This document shows, in pieces, positions 18,172 to 25,782 of a stretch of DNA of 41,960 nucleotides (within the stretch, counting starts at the first letter, position 1; each line of letters opens with the position of its first letter). The stretch comes from Nocardioides pelophilus. GTDB taxonomy: Bacteria > Actinomycetota > Actinomycetes > Propionibacteriales > Nocardioidaceae. A model generated the notes under the pieces. It searched no databases, had not been told where the DNA came from, and saw only the letters and a program-made list of their open reading frames with translations. The DNA lies in contig NZ_JACEHF010000019.1 of NCBI RefSeq assembly GCF_014180685.1, positions 1 to 41,960 of the forward strand, read 5' to 3'. Both the position numbers and the translations under genes were made by a program.

Positions 18172-19881
18172 ATGCACACGAAGGTCGTGACGGTCGTCGG
18201 GGTTCTTCTTGCTCTCGCGATCTCGCCCGCGATGCCTGTGAGCACAGCGATCGGTGCCCAAGCGGGAGTGACCTACACCTGGGCCGGGGCAGGCGACGCG
18301 TCATCGTGGGCGTCGCCGGGAAACTGGTTGCCCACCGGAGTTCCCGGTCCGACAGATGAGGCGATTATCGATGGCTCAGTCGAGGTCGATATCGGCGGCG
18401 ACATCGAGGTAGGTGGGCTCCATTTAGGGCCGGAGACGTCTCTCTATGGAACGGACCACGCGACCCGGACCGCTTACACGCTAACGGTTCTCGATGAGTT
18501 GTCCTGGAACGGCGCCGAGGTCAGGACCGGCCTTACGGTCGCCAGCGGCGCCGTGGGCAGCATTGACGGCGACCCTCTCTATTTTCCGGACGAAGAGTCC
18601 GTCCCGTTGTCGATCGACGGCTCGGTCGAGCTCACCGGCGCGCTCAAGCTTCGCGCCCACGTCGACGTCGGCACCAGCGGACACCTCGATCTCAACGCAG
18701 CCCACGTCTACCGCGTCTGTGATTGTTTCGATCCGCTGCTCACGATTGACGGACGTCTCTCAGCGTCAGAAGGAACCTCGCAGATCGTGACCGACGGAGC
18801 GTGGAACGGGGAAGTCTCTGTCACGCCGGAAGCCAACCTGATTGTCCGCCAGTCATCGACCGCGACCGGCACCTTCAGCGGTCGAGGAACCTTCACCCTT
18901 CTGGGCACGATGTCGCTCGCCGACGACATCAACATCACCGACGGGACTCGTCTCAGGCTCGGCGACGGCGGTTTGAACTCAGGCATCATGGTCGGCGCTG
19001 GAGATGTGCACGGCACCGGCGTCATCGAGCTGGCCGAAGGCGGATGGTTAGCGACCTCCGTCCTTGATCCCGCGATCACGTTCTTGTCAAACGGCGGCTT
19101 GATTGGCGATACCGACCACGCCCCAAATGTGGGCTTCCAAGGTGTGGGCCAGCTCACGATCGGCACCACCGCGAAGGTGTTCGCCGGAACCCGCCTATGC
19201 ATCCACGACGACACCTCCGAACGGCAGCGGCCCACAATCCGAGTCCCGTCGGGCTCAACGTTCGACGTTCGCGGCCGGGTCAACCCCCACAGCTGCCGCG
19301 CCGATGACGGACTTCTAGTTGGCGTCCCGGGCTCGCTGCTCACGTTCACGCGCCTGGCGTTGGTCGACGCGGCGCAGCTTCACGGCACTGTGGATCTCAA
19401 CGAGACCGGCATGCTGAAGGCCAAGCGGATCGACATCGACGGTGCCGAGGTGGAGGCTAGCGGCCGCAGGACACTCATCCAGGCTGCCAGGGAACTGACC
19501 GGCCGCCCTTCGTGCATCCGCGCTCCCGGATTTGTGCCGGTGTACTCCGCGACGGCATTGAACCTGCGTCGGTTCCCAGAGGCGCCGGCCTCTTGCCTGA
19601 CCAACAACCCCAAGGTTCTCCTAGACCGCACAGTGTCGGGCCGGCAGAGCGTCCGGCTGGGGCGGGACCCGGGAAACGTCATGTCCGGTCTAGTGCGGGT
19701 GAAGATCACCCGGGCAAGCGAGCGCGCAACTATCACCATCGGCGGCACCCGGTTCGAACTGTCTGAGAGCGGAAAGGCTCGCGGATTCCTCATCGTGCCT
19801 GCAAACGCGCGGCTAGAGGTGAGAGTCCCCGCCGGCCGAGCGCATGTTCGGTTGACACGGAGCGGCTGGTACTTGCGGTAA
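18172..19881 (+). CDS. Large secreted beta-rich protein, unknown function
   Basis: 569 residues from the ATG at 18172, chosen because AGGAG sits 7 bases upstream and it begins a good signal peptide (MHTKVVTVVGVLLALAISPA, cleavage near AIGAQA). The mature N terminus reads YTWAGAGDASSWASPGNWLP, the W-x-N-W opening seen in secreted beta-helix/autotransporter-like repeat proteins. The rest is rich in short strands ending in Gly-Asp/Asn (VEVDIGGDIEVGG, GRLSASEGTSQIV), consistent with a right-handed beta helix, and a C-terminal beta module (about 500-569). Four cysteine-bearing loops. No catalytic motif seen; it could bind polysaccharide or sit at the cell surface. Confidence 0.65.
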   Translation: MHTKVVTVVGVLLALAISPAMPVSTAIGAQAGVTYTWAGAGDASSWASPGNWLPTGVPGPTDEAIIDGSVEVDIGGDIEVGGLHLGPETSLYGTDHATRTAYTLTVLDELSWNGAEVRTGLTVASGAVGSIDGDPLYFPDEESVPLSIDGSVELTGALKLRAHVDVGTSGHLDLNAAHVYRVCDCFDPLLTIDGRLSASEGTSQIVTDGAWNGEVSVTPEANLIVRQSSTATGTFSGRGTFTLLGTMSLADDINITDGTRLRLGDGGLNSGIMVGAGDVHGTGVIELAEGGWLATSVLDPAITFLSNGGLIGDTDHAPNVGFQGVGQLTIGTTAKVFAGTRLCIHDDTSERQRPTIRVPSGSTFDVRGRVNPHSCRADDGLLVGVPGSLLTFTRLALVDAAQLHGTVDLNETGMLKAKRIDIDGAEVEASGRRTLIQAARELTGRPSCIRAPGFVPVYSATALNLRRFPEAPASCLTNNPKVLLDRTVSGRQSVRLGRDPGNVMSGLVRVKITRASERATITIGGTRFELSESGKARGFLIVPANARLEVRVPAGRAHVRLTRSGWYLR

Positions 19882-20020
19882 TCGCGCAGGAACTCTTTCC
19901 TTCAGCCCGAACGAGGGTCGGCCCGACCACGAGCGACAACTGTGCGCGCGCCGCCGCAGTTCGGCACGAGAGTGCGGCTATCTGCCGAACCGCGTTCGTT
20001 CAAACCAAGAGGTTGATCAG

Positions 20021-20455
20021 GTGGAACAGCGATCCCGCGGACGACCGGGCATCGCCGCGATCCTCTTTCCTGCCGTATGCGCGGCGGTGCTGCTGATGGT
20101 CGGACCCTTCATCGGGTGGCCCGCCGCAGGGGGCCTGGTGGTGATCTTCTCTGTCAGCGCGGTCGCAGCCCTAGTACGCCCGATTCGATTCCCCTCGAAT
20201 GGCTACGGGAAGCCCGGGTGGTGGGAGATTCCGCTGCTGATGCTGTGCCTCGCGCTGTACGGCGCGGGTCACTACTACTCAATCGCGCGAACCGCTCTCG
20301 TCCCTGATTCCCATGTTCCTCGGCTACTGGTCTGTCTCGACGCTCCTGCACGCGCAACGTCTTCGGAGGTATGCGGCCGCGGATGTCTCAGCGGATTCCG
20401 ATTCGTCGTCATAGCGACCGCTATTGCCGCTGCGAGAGCTTTACTCGTCGAGTAG
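20021..20455 (+). CDS. Small membrane protein, possibly frameshifted
   Basis: 144 residues from a GTG with AGAGG about 9 bases upstream. Two clear N-terminal membrane helices (IAAILFPAVCAAVLLMVGPF and AAGGLVVIFSVSAVAAL), then PGWWEIPLLMLCLALYGAGH as a third. After about residue 90 the frame becomes unlike a membrane protein, while another frame from 20301 reads LIPMFLGYWSVSTLLHAQRL then RRYAAADVSADSDSSS and a stop. A one-base shift near 20300 would give a four-helix protein ending at about 20413. Either this gene is a fresh pseudogene or there is a sequence error. Function unknown. Confidence 0.45.
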   Translation: MEQRSRGRPGIAAILFPAVCAAVLLMVGPFIGWPAAGGLVVIFSVSAVAALVRPIRFPSNGYGKPGWWEIPLLMLCLALYGAGHYYSIARTALVPDSHVPRLLVCLDAPARATSSEVCGRGCLSGFRFVVIATAIAAARALLVE

Positions 20456-20773
20456 ACGTCGAGTCGGTGGCAGCGGCCGCCGGCGGCGGTTCGACCGAAC
20501 TGGATCGGGAACGTAGCGCACCGCGTCGCACCGCAGGCAGCGCTCGGCCGTATCGGCTCCGCGTCTGATCGACAGGTGCAACTCGGTCAACACCCAGACG
20601 TGCTCGATGCAGTCGGTGTCGTCGTCCAATCCCACCCAGCCACGATAGGAGCGCAGTTGGCTGAGCTCCACCGGATCGGCGCTCTGCGGGCTGGCAGGCG
20701 GCGTTCCCCTCGGCCACGCCCATGTGGCCCCGGGAGGAACCCTCGAAACCACGAGCCCAGTCCGGACCGTCAT
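20441..20773 (-). CDS. Hypothetical protein with CxxC knuckle
   Basis: 110 residues as the longest frame. The core GWVGLDDDTDCIEHVWVLTE followed by AERCLRCDAVRYVPDP looks like the short actinobacterial proteins in which an EHVW strand precedes a CxxC zinc knuckle. The first ~40 residues are low-quality, so the true start may be an internal codon near 20650. It converges on the membrane-protein gene with a 15-base overlap. Function unknown. Confidence 0.4.
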   Translation of the reverse strand: MTVRTGLVVSRVPPGATWAWPRGTPPASPQSADPVELSQLRSYRGWVGLDDDTDCIEHVWVLTELHLSIRRGADTAERCLRCDAVRYVPDPVRSNRRRRPLPPTRRLLDE

Positions 20774-20816
20774 CCTGATTTGGGCTGTTCACCTTCGAGA
20801 CCTAGCGTCGTTTCAC

Positions 20817-20981
20817 GTGAAGGAGTCGTCGAACCCGGGGTGCGAGGTCTGCGGGGCGCCAACCCAGGAACTCACCGTTCCTCTGGACCCCAGTGGTCAA
20901 GACCCCGCGCTGACTCACACTCGAATCGCGGTCTGCACAAGCCTGCTCTGCTCGACCAACCTGTGGGACTACCTCGCGTAA
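20817..20981 (+). CDS. Small cysteine-bearing hypothetical protein
   Basis: 54 residues from a GTG at 20817. It contains GCEVCGAPTQELTVPLDP and a second pair of Cys in IAVCTSLLCSTNLWDYL, so a zinc-bound four-cysteine fold is possible. No clear ribosome binding site. Support is weak; it may be a fragment. Confidence 0.25.
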   Translation: MKESSNPGCEVCGAPTQELTVPLDPSGQDPALTHTRIAVCTSLLCSTNLWDYLA

Positions 20982-21061
20982 ACTTTCCGACAACGCTCAA
21001 TCCGCGGCAGTGAGTGCCTGCGGCGCGGAGCGACTGCCGACCGGACCCTTCGAGGTTGCGT

Positions 21062-21217
21062 CTAATCCTGTCGCGCAACCTTGTCTCGGGCGCGCTCAAT
21101 CTTCTGCGCCGTCTCCTCGATCGCGACGGCTTCTTCTGATTCCTCCGCAGCTTCACTTGCATCGAGTGCCTCGAAGATGGCCTCGGCTCGCTGTGCTGGG
21201 TCCTGTTTAGGGCTCAT
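21062..21217 (-). CDS. Small acidic helical protein (51 residues)
   Basis: Reads MSPKQDPAQRAEAIFEALDA then SEAAEESEEAVAIEETAQKI and ERARDKVARQD, then stops. The composition (alternating Glu/Ala with hydrophobic spacing) predicts a long amphipathic helix or coiled coil. It is below common ORF-length cut-offs. No strong ribosome binding site is visible. Its place ~250 bases downstream of integrase 2 leaves open a role with the mobile element, but there is no direct evidence. Confidence 0.4.
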   Translation of the reverse strand: MSPKQDPAQRAEAIFEALDASEAAEESEEAVAIEETAQKIERARDKVARQD

Positions 21218-21464
21218 CGGCGCACTGTAAGCGAGGCGGATGAACGGTCAACCCCCACCGGAAGACCCACATCCGAGGTGAGACACCTTGACTAGTGCAC
21301 GCGGGGCGGCGGTCGGCGTCTGACAACGCTCACCTCGGCAATAGAGGGCGGGCTGGCGGCGCTCCGACGCCGGAACTTCTGGTGATCGTGGGTTACCGAG
21401 GTGCCGATCTAGATGCGCCTAGACAGGCTGGTCCTTCTAGGTTGCGCGACGGTCCGGCGGGTCG

Positions 21465-22574
21465 TCAGGGTTGGCGATTTTGGATGAGGGTAAGGGCGTC
21501 GAGGTTGCGTTGGTCGGTGTCGGGGAGGGTGTGGAGGTACTTCTGGGTGGTTTGGATCTGGGAGTGCCCCATGCGTTCCATCACGGACTTCAGGTCGGCG
21601 CCACCGGCGAGCAGCCAGGAGGCGTGGGCGTGGCGGAGGTCGTGGACCCGAACGGCGAAGTCGATCCCGGATGCTTTGACGGCGGGGAGCCAGATGCGGG
21701 TGCGGAAGGTGTTCCGAGAGATCGGGGTACCTGCTCGGGTGGCGAAGAGCAGGTCGTCGTGGCTGATGTCGTTGGTCTGGATGTGCTGGGCGATGGCGTC
21801 GAGCCAGGCTTGACGCACTCCGAACGTGCGGGGCTCGTTGTCCTTGGGGTAGGGCTTGATCAGGTAGCGCTGGCCGGTGGGGGAGTGGGTCTTGGAGACC
21901 TCCACGATGGTCTCCTCCACGGTGAGGGATCGGCGGAGGAAGTCGATGTGCCGGGGCTTTAACGCGACGAGCTCGCCCCACCGCAGCCCGGCCTCGATGA
22001 GGGTCTCGACCATCAGCCGGTGCTGGTCGGGGATCGCGCCCAGGAGGCGGGTGTATTCGTCGGGGGTGAGGGTGCGGGCCTTGCGGGTGATCACCTTGGG
22101 CAGCTCGGTGTGGTCGCACGGGTTGTGCACCAGGACCCGGTCTTTGACGGCGCGGGCGAAGATCGAGGACAGCATCACGTGGTACTTGCGGATCGATCTC
22201 GGTGAGAGCCCGGCGTCCTTGGCCTCGGTGACCCAGTCCTGGACCAGGCTGGGGGAGATGCGGTTCAACTTGCGGTGGCCAAAGTAGGGGTAGAAGTGCT
22301 TGTTCAAATACGAGATGTACGCGGCCCGGGTGGAGGCCTCGACATGCTTGTTCGGCAGCCACTCGCCCTCTACGTAGTCGCGGAAGGTGACCTCACCCAG
22401 AGTGGTGTCGTGCCAGGCCCCGGCCAGCACTTTTTGTTCCTCACGGTTCGCCGCACGAAGCGCGTCGCGGCGGGTGGAGAAAGTGCCCGCGGATCGGAGC
22501 CGTCCGTCGGGGTCGCGGTAGCCGCCGCGATATCGGGTGCCCTTCGCGCCGTGTCGTTCAACCACCCATGCCAT
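21465..22574 (-). CDS. Tyrosine site-specific integrase 2
   Basis: 369 residues, paralogue of integrase 1 with the same domain plan and catalytic set at the same positions: Arg198, His311, Arg314, His337, Tyr346. Hand alignment gives 62 differences in 369 positions, clustered in the N-terminal arm-binding part (1-120) and almost absent around the active site. Its ATG lies ~160 bases from an att core identical to that of integrase 1. It would have brought in the segment between the two cores. No excisionase gene is seen next to it. Confidence 0.93.
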   Translation of the reverse strand: MAWVVERHGAKGTRYRGGYRDPDGRLRSAGTFSTRRDALRAANREEQKVLAGAWHDTTLGEVTFRDYVEGEWLPNKHVEASTRAAYISYLNKHFYPYFGHRKLNRISPSLVQDWVTEAKDAGLSPRSIRKYHVMLSSIFARAVKDRVLVHNPCDHTELPKVITRKARTLTPDEYTRLLGAIPDQHRLMVETLIEAGLRWGELVALKPRHIDFLRRSLTVEETIVEVSKTHSPTGQRYLIKPYPKDNEPRTFGVRQAWLDAIAQHIQTNDISHDDLLFATRAGTPISRNTFRTRIWLPAVKASGIDFAVRVHDLRHAHASWLLAGGADLKSVMERMGHSQIQTTQKYLHTLPDTDQRNLDALTLIQNRQP

Positions 22575-22665
22575 GTAAGCCTCCCGAGTCGCCTGTGAGC
22601 CATTTGTGAGCAGACCGTGCCCGGATCTGGATGGACGATCTCGGACGAGCCTGGAACCGAAACTG

Positions 22666-22679
22666 GCCTCTGACCTGGG
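22666..22679 (+). other. Conserved motif upstream of att core 2 (possible arm site)
   Basis: GCCTCTGACCTGGG, 54 bp before the att core, the counterpart of 4847-4860. The surrounding bases (TGGAACCGAAA just before, TTTACC just after) are also shared between the two loci. Confidence 0.35.
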
Positions 22680-22733
22680 ACTTTACCTTGATTCAACGCT
22701 CAACGCACCCGTCCGTTGTTGGCCGCAAGGTCT

Positions 22734-22776
22734 CTCATAACCCAGAGGTCGCAGGTTCAAATCCTGCCCCCGCTAC
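22734..22776 (+). other. Attachment-site core 2: 3' fragment of tRNA-Met(CAT)
   Basis: 43 bases identical to core 1 (4915-4957): anticodon loop CTCATAA, complete T arm and 3' acceptor strand, but no 5' half. The bases to its left differ from those at core 1, which places the repeat boundary at the anticodon loop. It marks the right end of the urease-bearing segment. Confidence 0.85.
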
Positions 22777-22779
22777 TGA
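22764..22779. repeat. 16-bp direct repeat, left copy
   Basis: CTGCCCCCGCTACTGA, the last bases of the tRNA fragment plus TGA, repeated exactly at 24149-24164. It abuts the IS481 left end and may be its target duplication. Confidence 0.75.
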
Positions 22780-22788
22780 TGTGATGTC

Positions 22789-24054
22789 TCAAGACATCGC
22801 GGACAACGGACCTACGGAAACGTAGGTCCGTTGCTGTTTTTCGGGTCTGGTCGGGTCTGGTCGGGTTGGTCCGGGTGGTCGTCCGATGGGTTGGTAGTCG
22901 CGGTTTGGGTCGAGGACGAGTTCGCGGAGGAGTTCGCCGGTGGCGGTGTCGACGATGCGGATGTTGAGGTCTTGGACCAGGAGCCGGACGTAGGTTCCGG
23001 CGTAGGTCCGTCCTATGCCGATGTGGTGCAGCCGGCCGTTGTGGCGCAGGGTCACGGACCCGGTCTTGCTGACCCGGTCGTCGCGGACGCGGTCGTGGGT
23101 GTCGGTGCTGCGGTCGCCGGGGGTGGCTTTCGGGCGGGCGGCGTAGGCGGCTGTTGGTGTCGAGCGGTGGGGCAGGGAGCGGTGCGGGCGCTGGGTGTTG
23201 TACTCGATGGCGAAGCGGTCCAGCAGTGTCTGGATCTCGGCGATGGTGGTGGGCTGGTCGGGTTGGGCGCGCAGCCACTTCTTCAGGGTCTGCTGGAAGC
23301 GTTCGACCTTGCCGCAGGTGGTGGGGTGGTTGGGGCGGGAGTTCTTCTGGGTGATCCCGAGGCGTCGGAGTTCGACCTCGAGCTTGGTCTTGCCGCCGCG
23401 GCCGCCGGCGAACCGGACGGTGTAGACCATGCCGTTGTCGGTCAGCGTGGAGGCGGGATAGCCGTGCTGGGCTGCGGTTTCGGTGAAGGTGGTCAGCACG
23501 ATCGGGGCGGTGATGCGGACGTGGGCGCTGATGTGGAGCGCCATGCGGGAGTGGTCGTCGAGCCAGGTGATGATCTCTACGTCGATCCCGGGCGTGCCGT
23601 CGGGACGTGAGAGCCGGTAGTGGGTGAAGTCGGATTGCCAGGTCTCGTTCGGTTGCTCTGCTTCGAAGCGGAGGTAGGAGGACTTGGGTCGCTTGGAGGG
23701 GTCCGGGATGACCTGGCTGTTGCGGACCAGGATCCGGTGGACCGTGGCCCGTGAGATCGCCAGCTGGTGGTGGTGTTCGAGGTGCCAGCGCACGGTGTCC
23801 GCGCCGGCGTCGTGGCCGGCCTCGGTCAGCTCCTTGCGGAGCCGCAGCACCAGCTCGACGGTCTCGGGCGAGGTCGCGTTCGGGGTGGTGTGCGGACGGC
23901 GGGAGCGGGGCTCGAATGCGGCCTCGCCGTCGTCGCGATAGCGGGCGAGGAGCTCATAGATCCAGGACCGGGCGACCCCGTAGGCCAGGGCGACCTCGGC
24001 GACTGGCCGGTGCTCGACAACGACAGCGGTGATGACCAGACGGGCCTTTGACAT
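22789..24054 (-). CDS. IS481-family DDE transposase
   Basis: 421 residues. An N-terminal helix-turn-helix (VALAYGVARSWIYELLARYR, about 21-40) binds the terminal repeats; an rve-type integrase core follows with Asp142 (WQSDFTHY), Asp206 (LTDNGMVYT) and Glu251 (GKVERFQQTLKKW), the DDE triad. The C-terminal tail (about 330-421) is a strand-rich domain of the long IS481 type ending AMS, with its stop inside the inverted repeat. All catalytic residues are present and the frame is intact, so it may still be active. Confidence 0.93.
   Translation of the reverse strand: MSKARLVITAVVVEHRPVAEVALAYGVARSWIYELLARYRDDGEAAFEPRSRRPHTTPNATSPETVELVLRLRKELTEAGHDAGADTVRWHLEHHHQLAISRATVHRILVRNSQVIPDPSKRPKSSYLRFEAEQPNETWQSDFTHYRLSRPDGTPGIDVEIITWLDDHSRMALHISAHVRITAPIVLTTFTETAAQHGYPASTLTDNGMVYTVRFAGGRGGKTKLEVELRRLGITQKNSRPNHPTTCGKVERFQQTLKKWLRAQPDQPTTIAEIQTLLDRFAIEYNTQRPHRSLPHRSTPTAAYAARPKATPGDRSTDTHDRVRDDRVSKTGSVTLRHNGRLHHIGIGRTYAGTYVRLLVQDLNIRIVDTATGELLRELVLDPNRDYQPIGRPPGPTRPDPTRPEKQQRTYVSVGPLSAMS
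22806..22840 (+). terminator. Hairpin with GAAA loop at the IS left end
   Basis: ACGGACCTACG-GAAA-CGTAGGTCCGT, a perfect 11-bp stem followed by TGCTGTTTTT. On the plus strand it is a good intrinsic terminator that would stop rightward transcription entering the IS. It overlaps the 3' end of the transposase gene on the other strand. Confidence 0.65.
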
Positions 24055-24148
24055 GGCCGCACGCTGGCGGCCCGCTGTCTCCTATGTCCTGAGACATGCT
24101 GTCCGGGATGTCCTGAGACATCTGTCCGGTATGTCCTGAGCCAGAACA

Positions 24149-24164
24149 CTGCCCCCGCTACTGA
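24149..24164. repeat. 16-bp direct repeat, right copy
   Basis: Exact copy of 22764-22779 (CTGCCCCCGCTACTGA) directly right of the IS481 element. What follows would have adjoined att core 2 before the IS insertion. Confidence 0.75.
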
Positions 24165-24167
24165 GAA

Positions 24168-24205
24168 GTGGCCTCTGGCCTGCGGAAACGCAGGTCAGAG
24201 GCCAC
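24168..24205 (+). terminator. Strong hairpin right of the att2/IS region
   Basis: 17-bp stem with one G-U pair (GTGGCCTCTGGCCTGCG / CGCAGGTCAGAGGCCAC) closed by a GAAA tetraloop, followed by TCGCATTTT. It resembles the hairpin after att core 1 in its CCTCTG sequence and is probably the terminator of the ancestral tRNA locus. Confidence 0.7.
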
Positions 24206-24365
24206 TCGCATTTTGAACCGTTTCTGCTTATGTCGCGGATTGATGACCCAAAAACTCGGCGGATGCTGGCCCAGCGTGGCGAACGGCGCGGTGATGGCTG
24301 GCTATGTCCACTCCGATGCCTGGGTCTGAGTCAGCCGCACTGAGGCGGCGTCGCCTTCCAGAGGA

Positions 24366-25589
24366 TCAGTGACCGTCCTGGTGGCCGTCTCCGTGATCGT
24401 TTTCGATCTCGTCGGCGGGCACTTCGGGATCCCTGGGAAGGTCGAGCGTGACGCTGCCGTCTTCGGCGTCGTTTGGGAGCGGGGAGAAGCTCACGCCGTT
24501 GGGCTTGTCTCCCACGGGGATCCGGGCCACGACCTCGAGCTCCTGGAGGTCCAGGACGGCGACGTCGTCCCCGTCGATGTTGGTGATGTAGGCGTGCCGG
24601 CTGGAGGGGTCGACGACGACGCCGTGGGAGCCCTGCCCGGTCTCGACGGTTGCGGTCACGGTGAACGTCTTGGTGTCGATCACTGAGACCGTGGTCCCGG
24701 GAGAGTCTTCGGTGCCCTGGTTGGCGACGAGGAGGTAGCGGTTGTCGCCGCTGACGTACGTCTGGATGGGGCCGTCTCCGACTGCGACCGTGCCGATCAG
24801 CTTGCGCGTCGTCATGTCGACCTTGGCGACGGTGGCCTCGCCGTTCAGGGAGGCGTAGACGAACCGGCCGTCGGGGGAGAAGGCGACTTGCGCGGGGGCC
24901 TTCCCGACTTCGATGTCTGTGACCAGCTGGTTGGTTCGGGTGTCGATGACGCTGAGCGTGGTGTCGGCGACGTTCGCCACGACAAGCCAGCGGCCGTCCG
25001 GGCTGGGTCGGAGGCCGTGCGGGCCCTGGCCCACCTTGATGGTGTCGGTGGCCTTCATCGTGGACGCGTCAATGACGGAGACGGTGTCGTCTGCGCCGTT
25101 TGTGGTGTACGCGGTGGCCCCGTCCGGGGAGACCACGACATGGGCTGGCGCGGAGCCGGTTGGAACCACGCCGTGCAGATCCAGGCTCCCGGCGGACAGC
25201 ATGGCGGCGTATCCGTCGTGGCCACTGACCGTCCACACCGAAGCACCGTCGGGAGACGCCTGGACGTTGTGCGGCCCTTCGACGCCGGCGACGGTGGTCA
25301 CGACCCGGTTGGTGGCGGCGTCGATCGCCGTGAGCGAGTCGCCGCCCTCGTTGGCGATCCAGACGGTGCCCTCCACCATGCCGCGGTGGCCGGCGAGAGC
25401 GGCCGCCCTCGAGTCCTCGTCGGCGCGGTCGTCATAGCCGTTGAGCACCGCCAGGCCACCCGCGGTGGCAAGCACGGCCAACGCACCGGCGGAGAGAGCA
25501 ACGACGCGCATGCGCCGGCTCCACCCGTGCCGATCCTTCGGGAACTGCGCAGAAGCCGCATCGGGACCGGTGCAGGATGTTGAGCTCAT
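24366..25589 (-). CDS. Secreted/anchored YVTN-type beta-propeller protein with His-rich tail
   Basis: 407 residues. One N-terminal membrane helix (VVALSAGALAVLATAGGLAV, about 29-48) after a short cytoplasmic stretch puts the rest outside. The body has seven or so repeats of the YncE/YVTN type: GTVWIANEGGDSLTAIDAAT, GATAYTTNGADDTVSVIDAS, RWLVVANVADTTLSVIDTRT, RYLLVANQGTEDSPG. The C terminus (NDHGDGHQDGH) offers a metal-binding His cluster. It lies at the edge of the metal island, and the direct-repeat regulator motif sits 92 bases upstream of its start. Probable role: extracytoplasmic metal or protein binding; no enzymatic motif seen. Confidence 0.8.
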   Translation of the reverse strand: MSSTSCTGPDAASAQFPKDRHGWSRRMRVVALSAGALAVLATAGGLAVLNGYDDRADEDSRAAALAGHRGMVEGTVWIANEGGDSLTAIDAATNRVVTTVAGVEGPHNVQASPDGASVWTVSGHDGYAAMLSAGSLDLHGVVPTGSAPAHVVVSPDGATAYTTNGADDTVSVIDASTMKATDTIKVGQGPHGLRPSPDGRWLVVANVADTTLSVIDTRTNQLVTDIEVGKAPAQVAFSPDGRFVYASLNGEATVAKVDMTTRKLIGTVAVGDGPIQTYVSGDNRYLLVANQGTEDSPGTTVSVIDTKTFTVTATVETGQGSHGVVVDPSSRHAYITNIDGDDVAVLDLQELEVVARIPVGDKPNGVSFSPLPNDAEDGSVTLDLPRDPEVPADEIENDHGDGHQDGH

Positions 25590-25680
25590 GGGCGAACCTT
25601 TCGTATAGACGGAGTCGGCCCGGTGGGGACCCCGCCATCACCCTCGCCGCTTGACCCGGACGGATCGCCGGTGGTTTCGA

Positions 25681-25697
25681 TGAAGGACCGATGAAGG
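25681..25697 (+). promoter_or_regulatory. Direct-repeat regulator box 1
   Basis: TGAAGGACCGATGAAGG: two TGAAGG half-sites 11 bp apart, between the divergent propeller and methyltransferase genes. It belongs to a five-member set in this island (25681, 30292, 32827, 34833, 36858). Confidence 0.6.
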
Positions 25698-25782
25698 CCG
25701 ATCACGTGACTGGACAGGGGTCGAGCCGCATAGTCAGATCGAGGTGGGAGACCGCCCGCGTGCATGAAGGAAGGACTCGACG

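Larger units (their letters stand above)
22780..24148 (-). mobile_element. IS481-family insertion sequence, apparently complete
   Basis: 1369 bases. The left end starts TGTGATGTCTCAAGACAT and the reverse complement of the right end starts TGTTCTGGCTCAGGACAT; 20 of the first 26 positions agree and both begin with TGT, as usual for the family. The transposase stop codon lies inside the left end. The right end carries three near-tandem copies of a ~23-base unit (24076, 24100, 24123) containing ATGTCCTGAG, likely multiple transposase-binding sites. Flanked by a 16-bp direct repeat of the tRNA 3' end. Confidence 0.85.

Noticed and set aside
24076..24143. Short CRISPR-like array
   Set aside because: Three ~23-base units without spacers; they are terminal repeats of the IS481 element.
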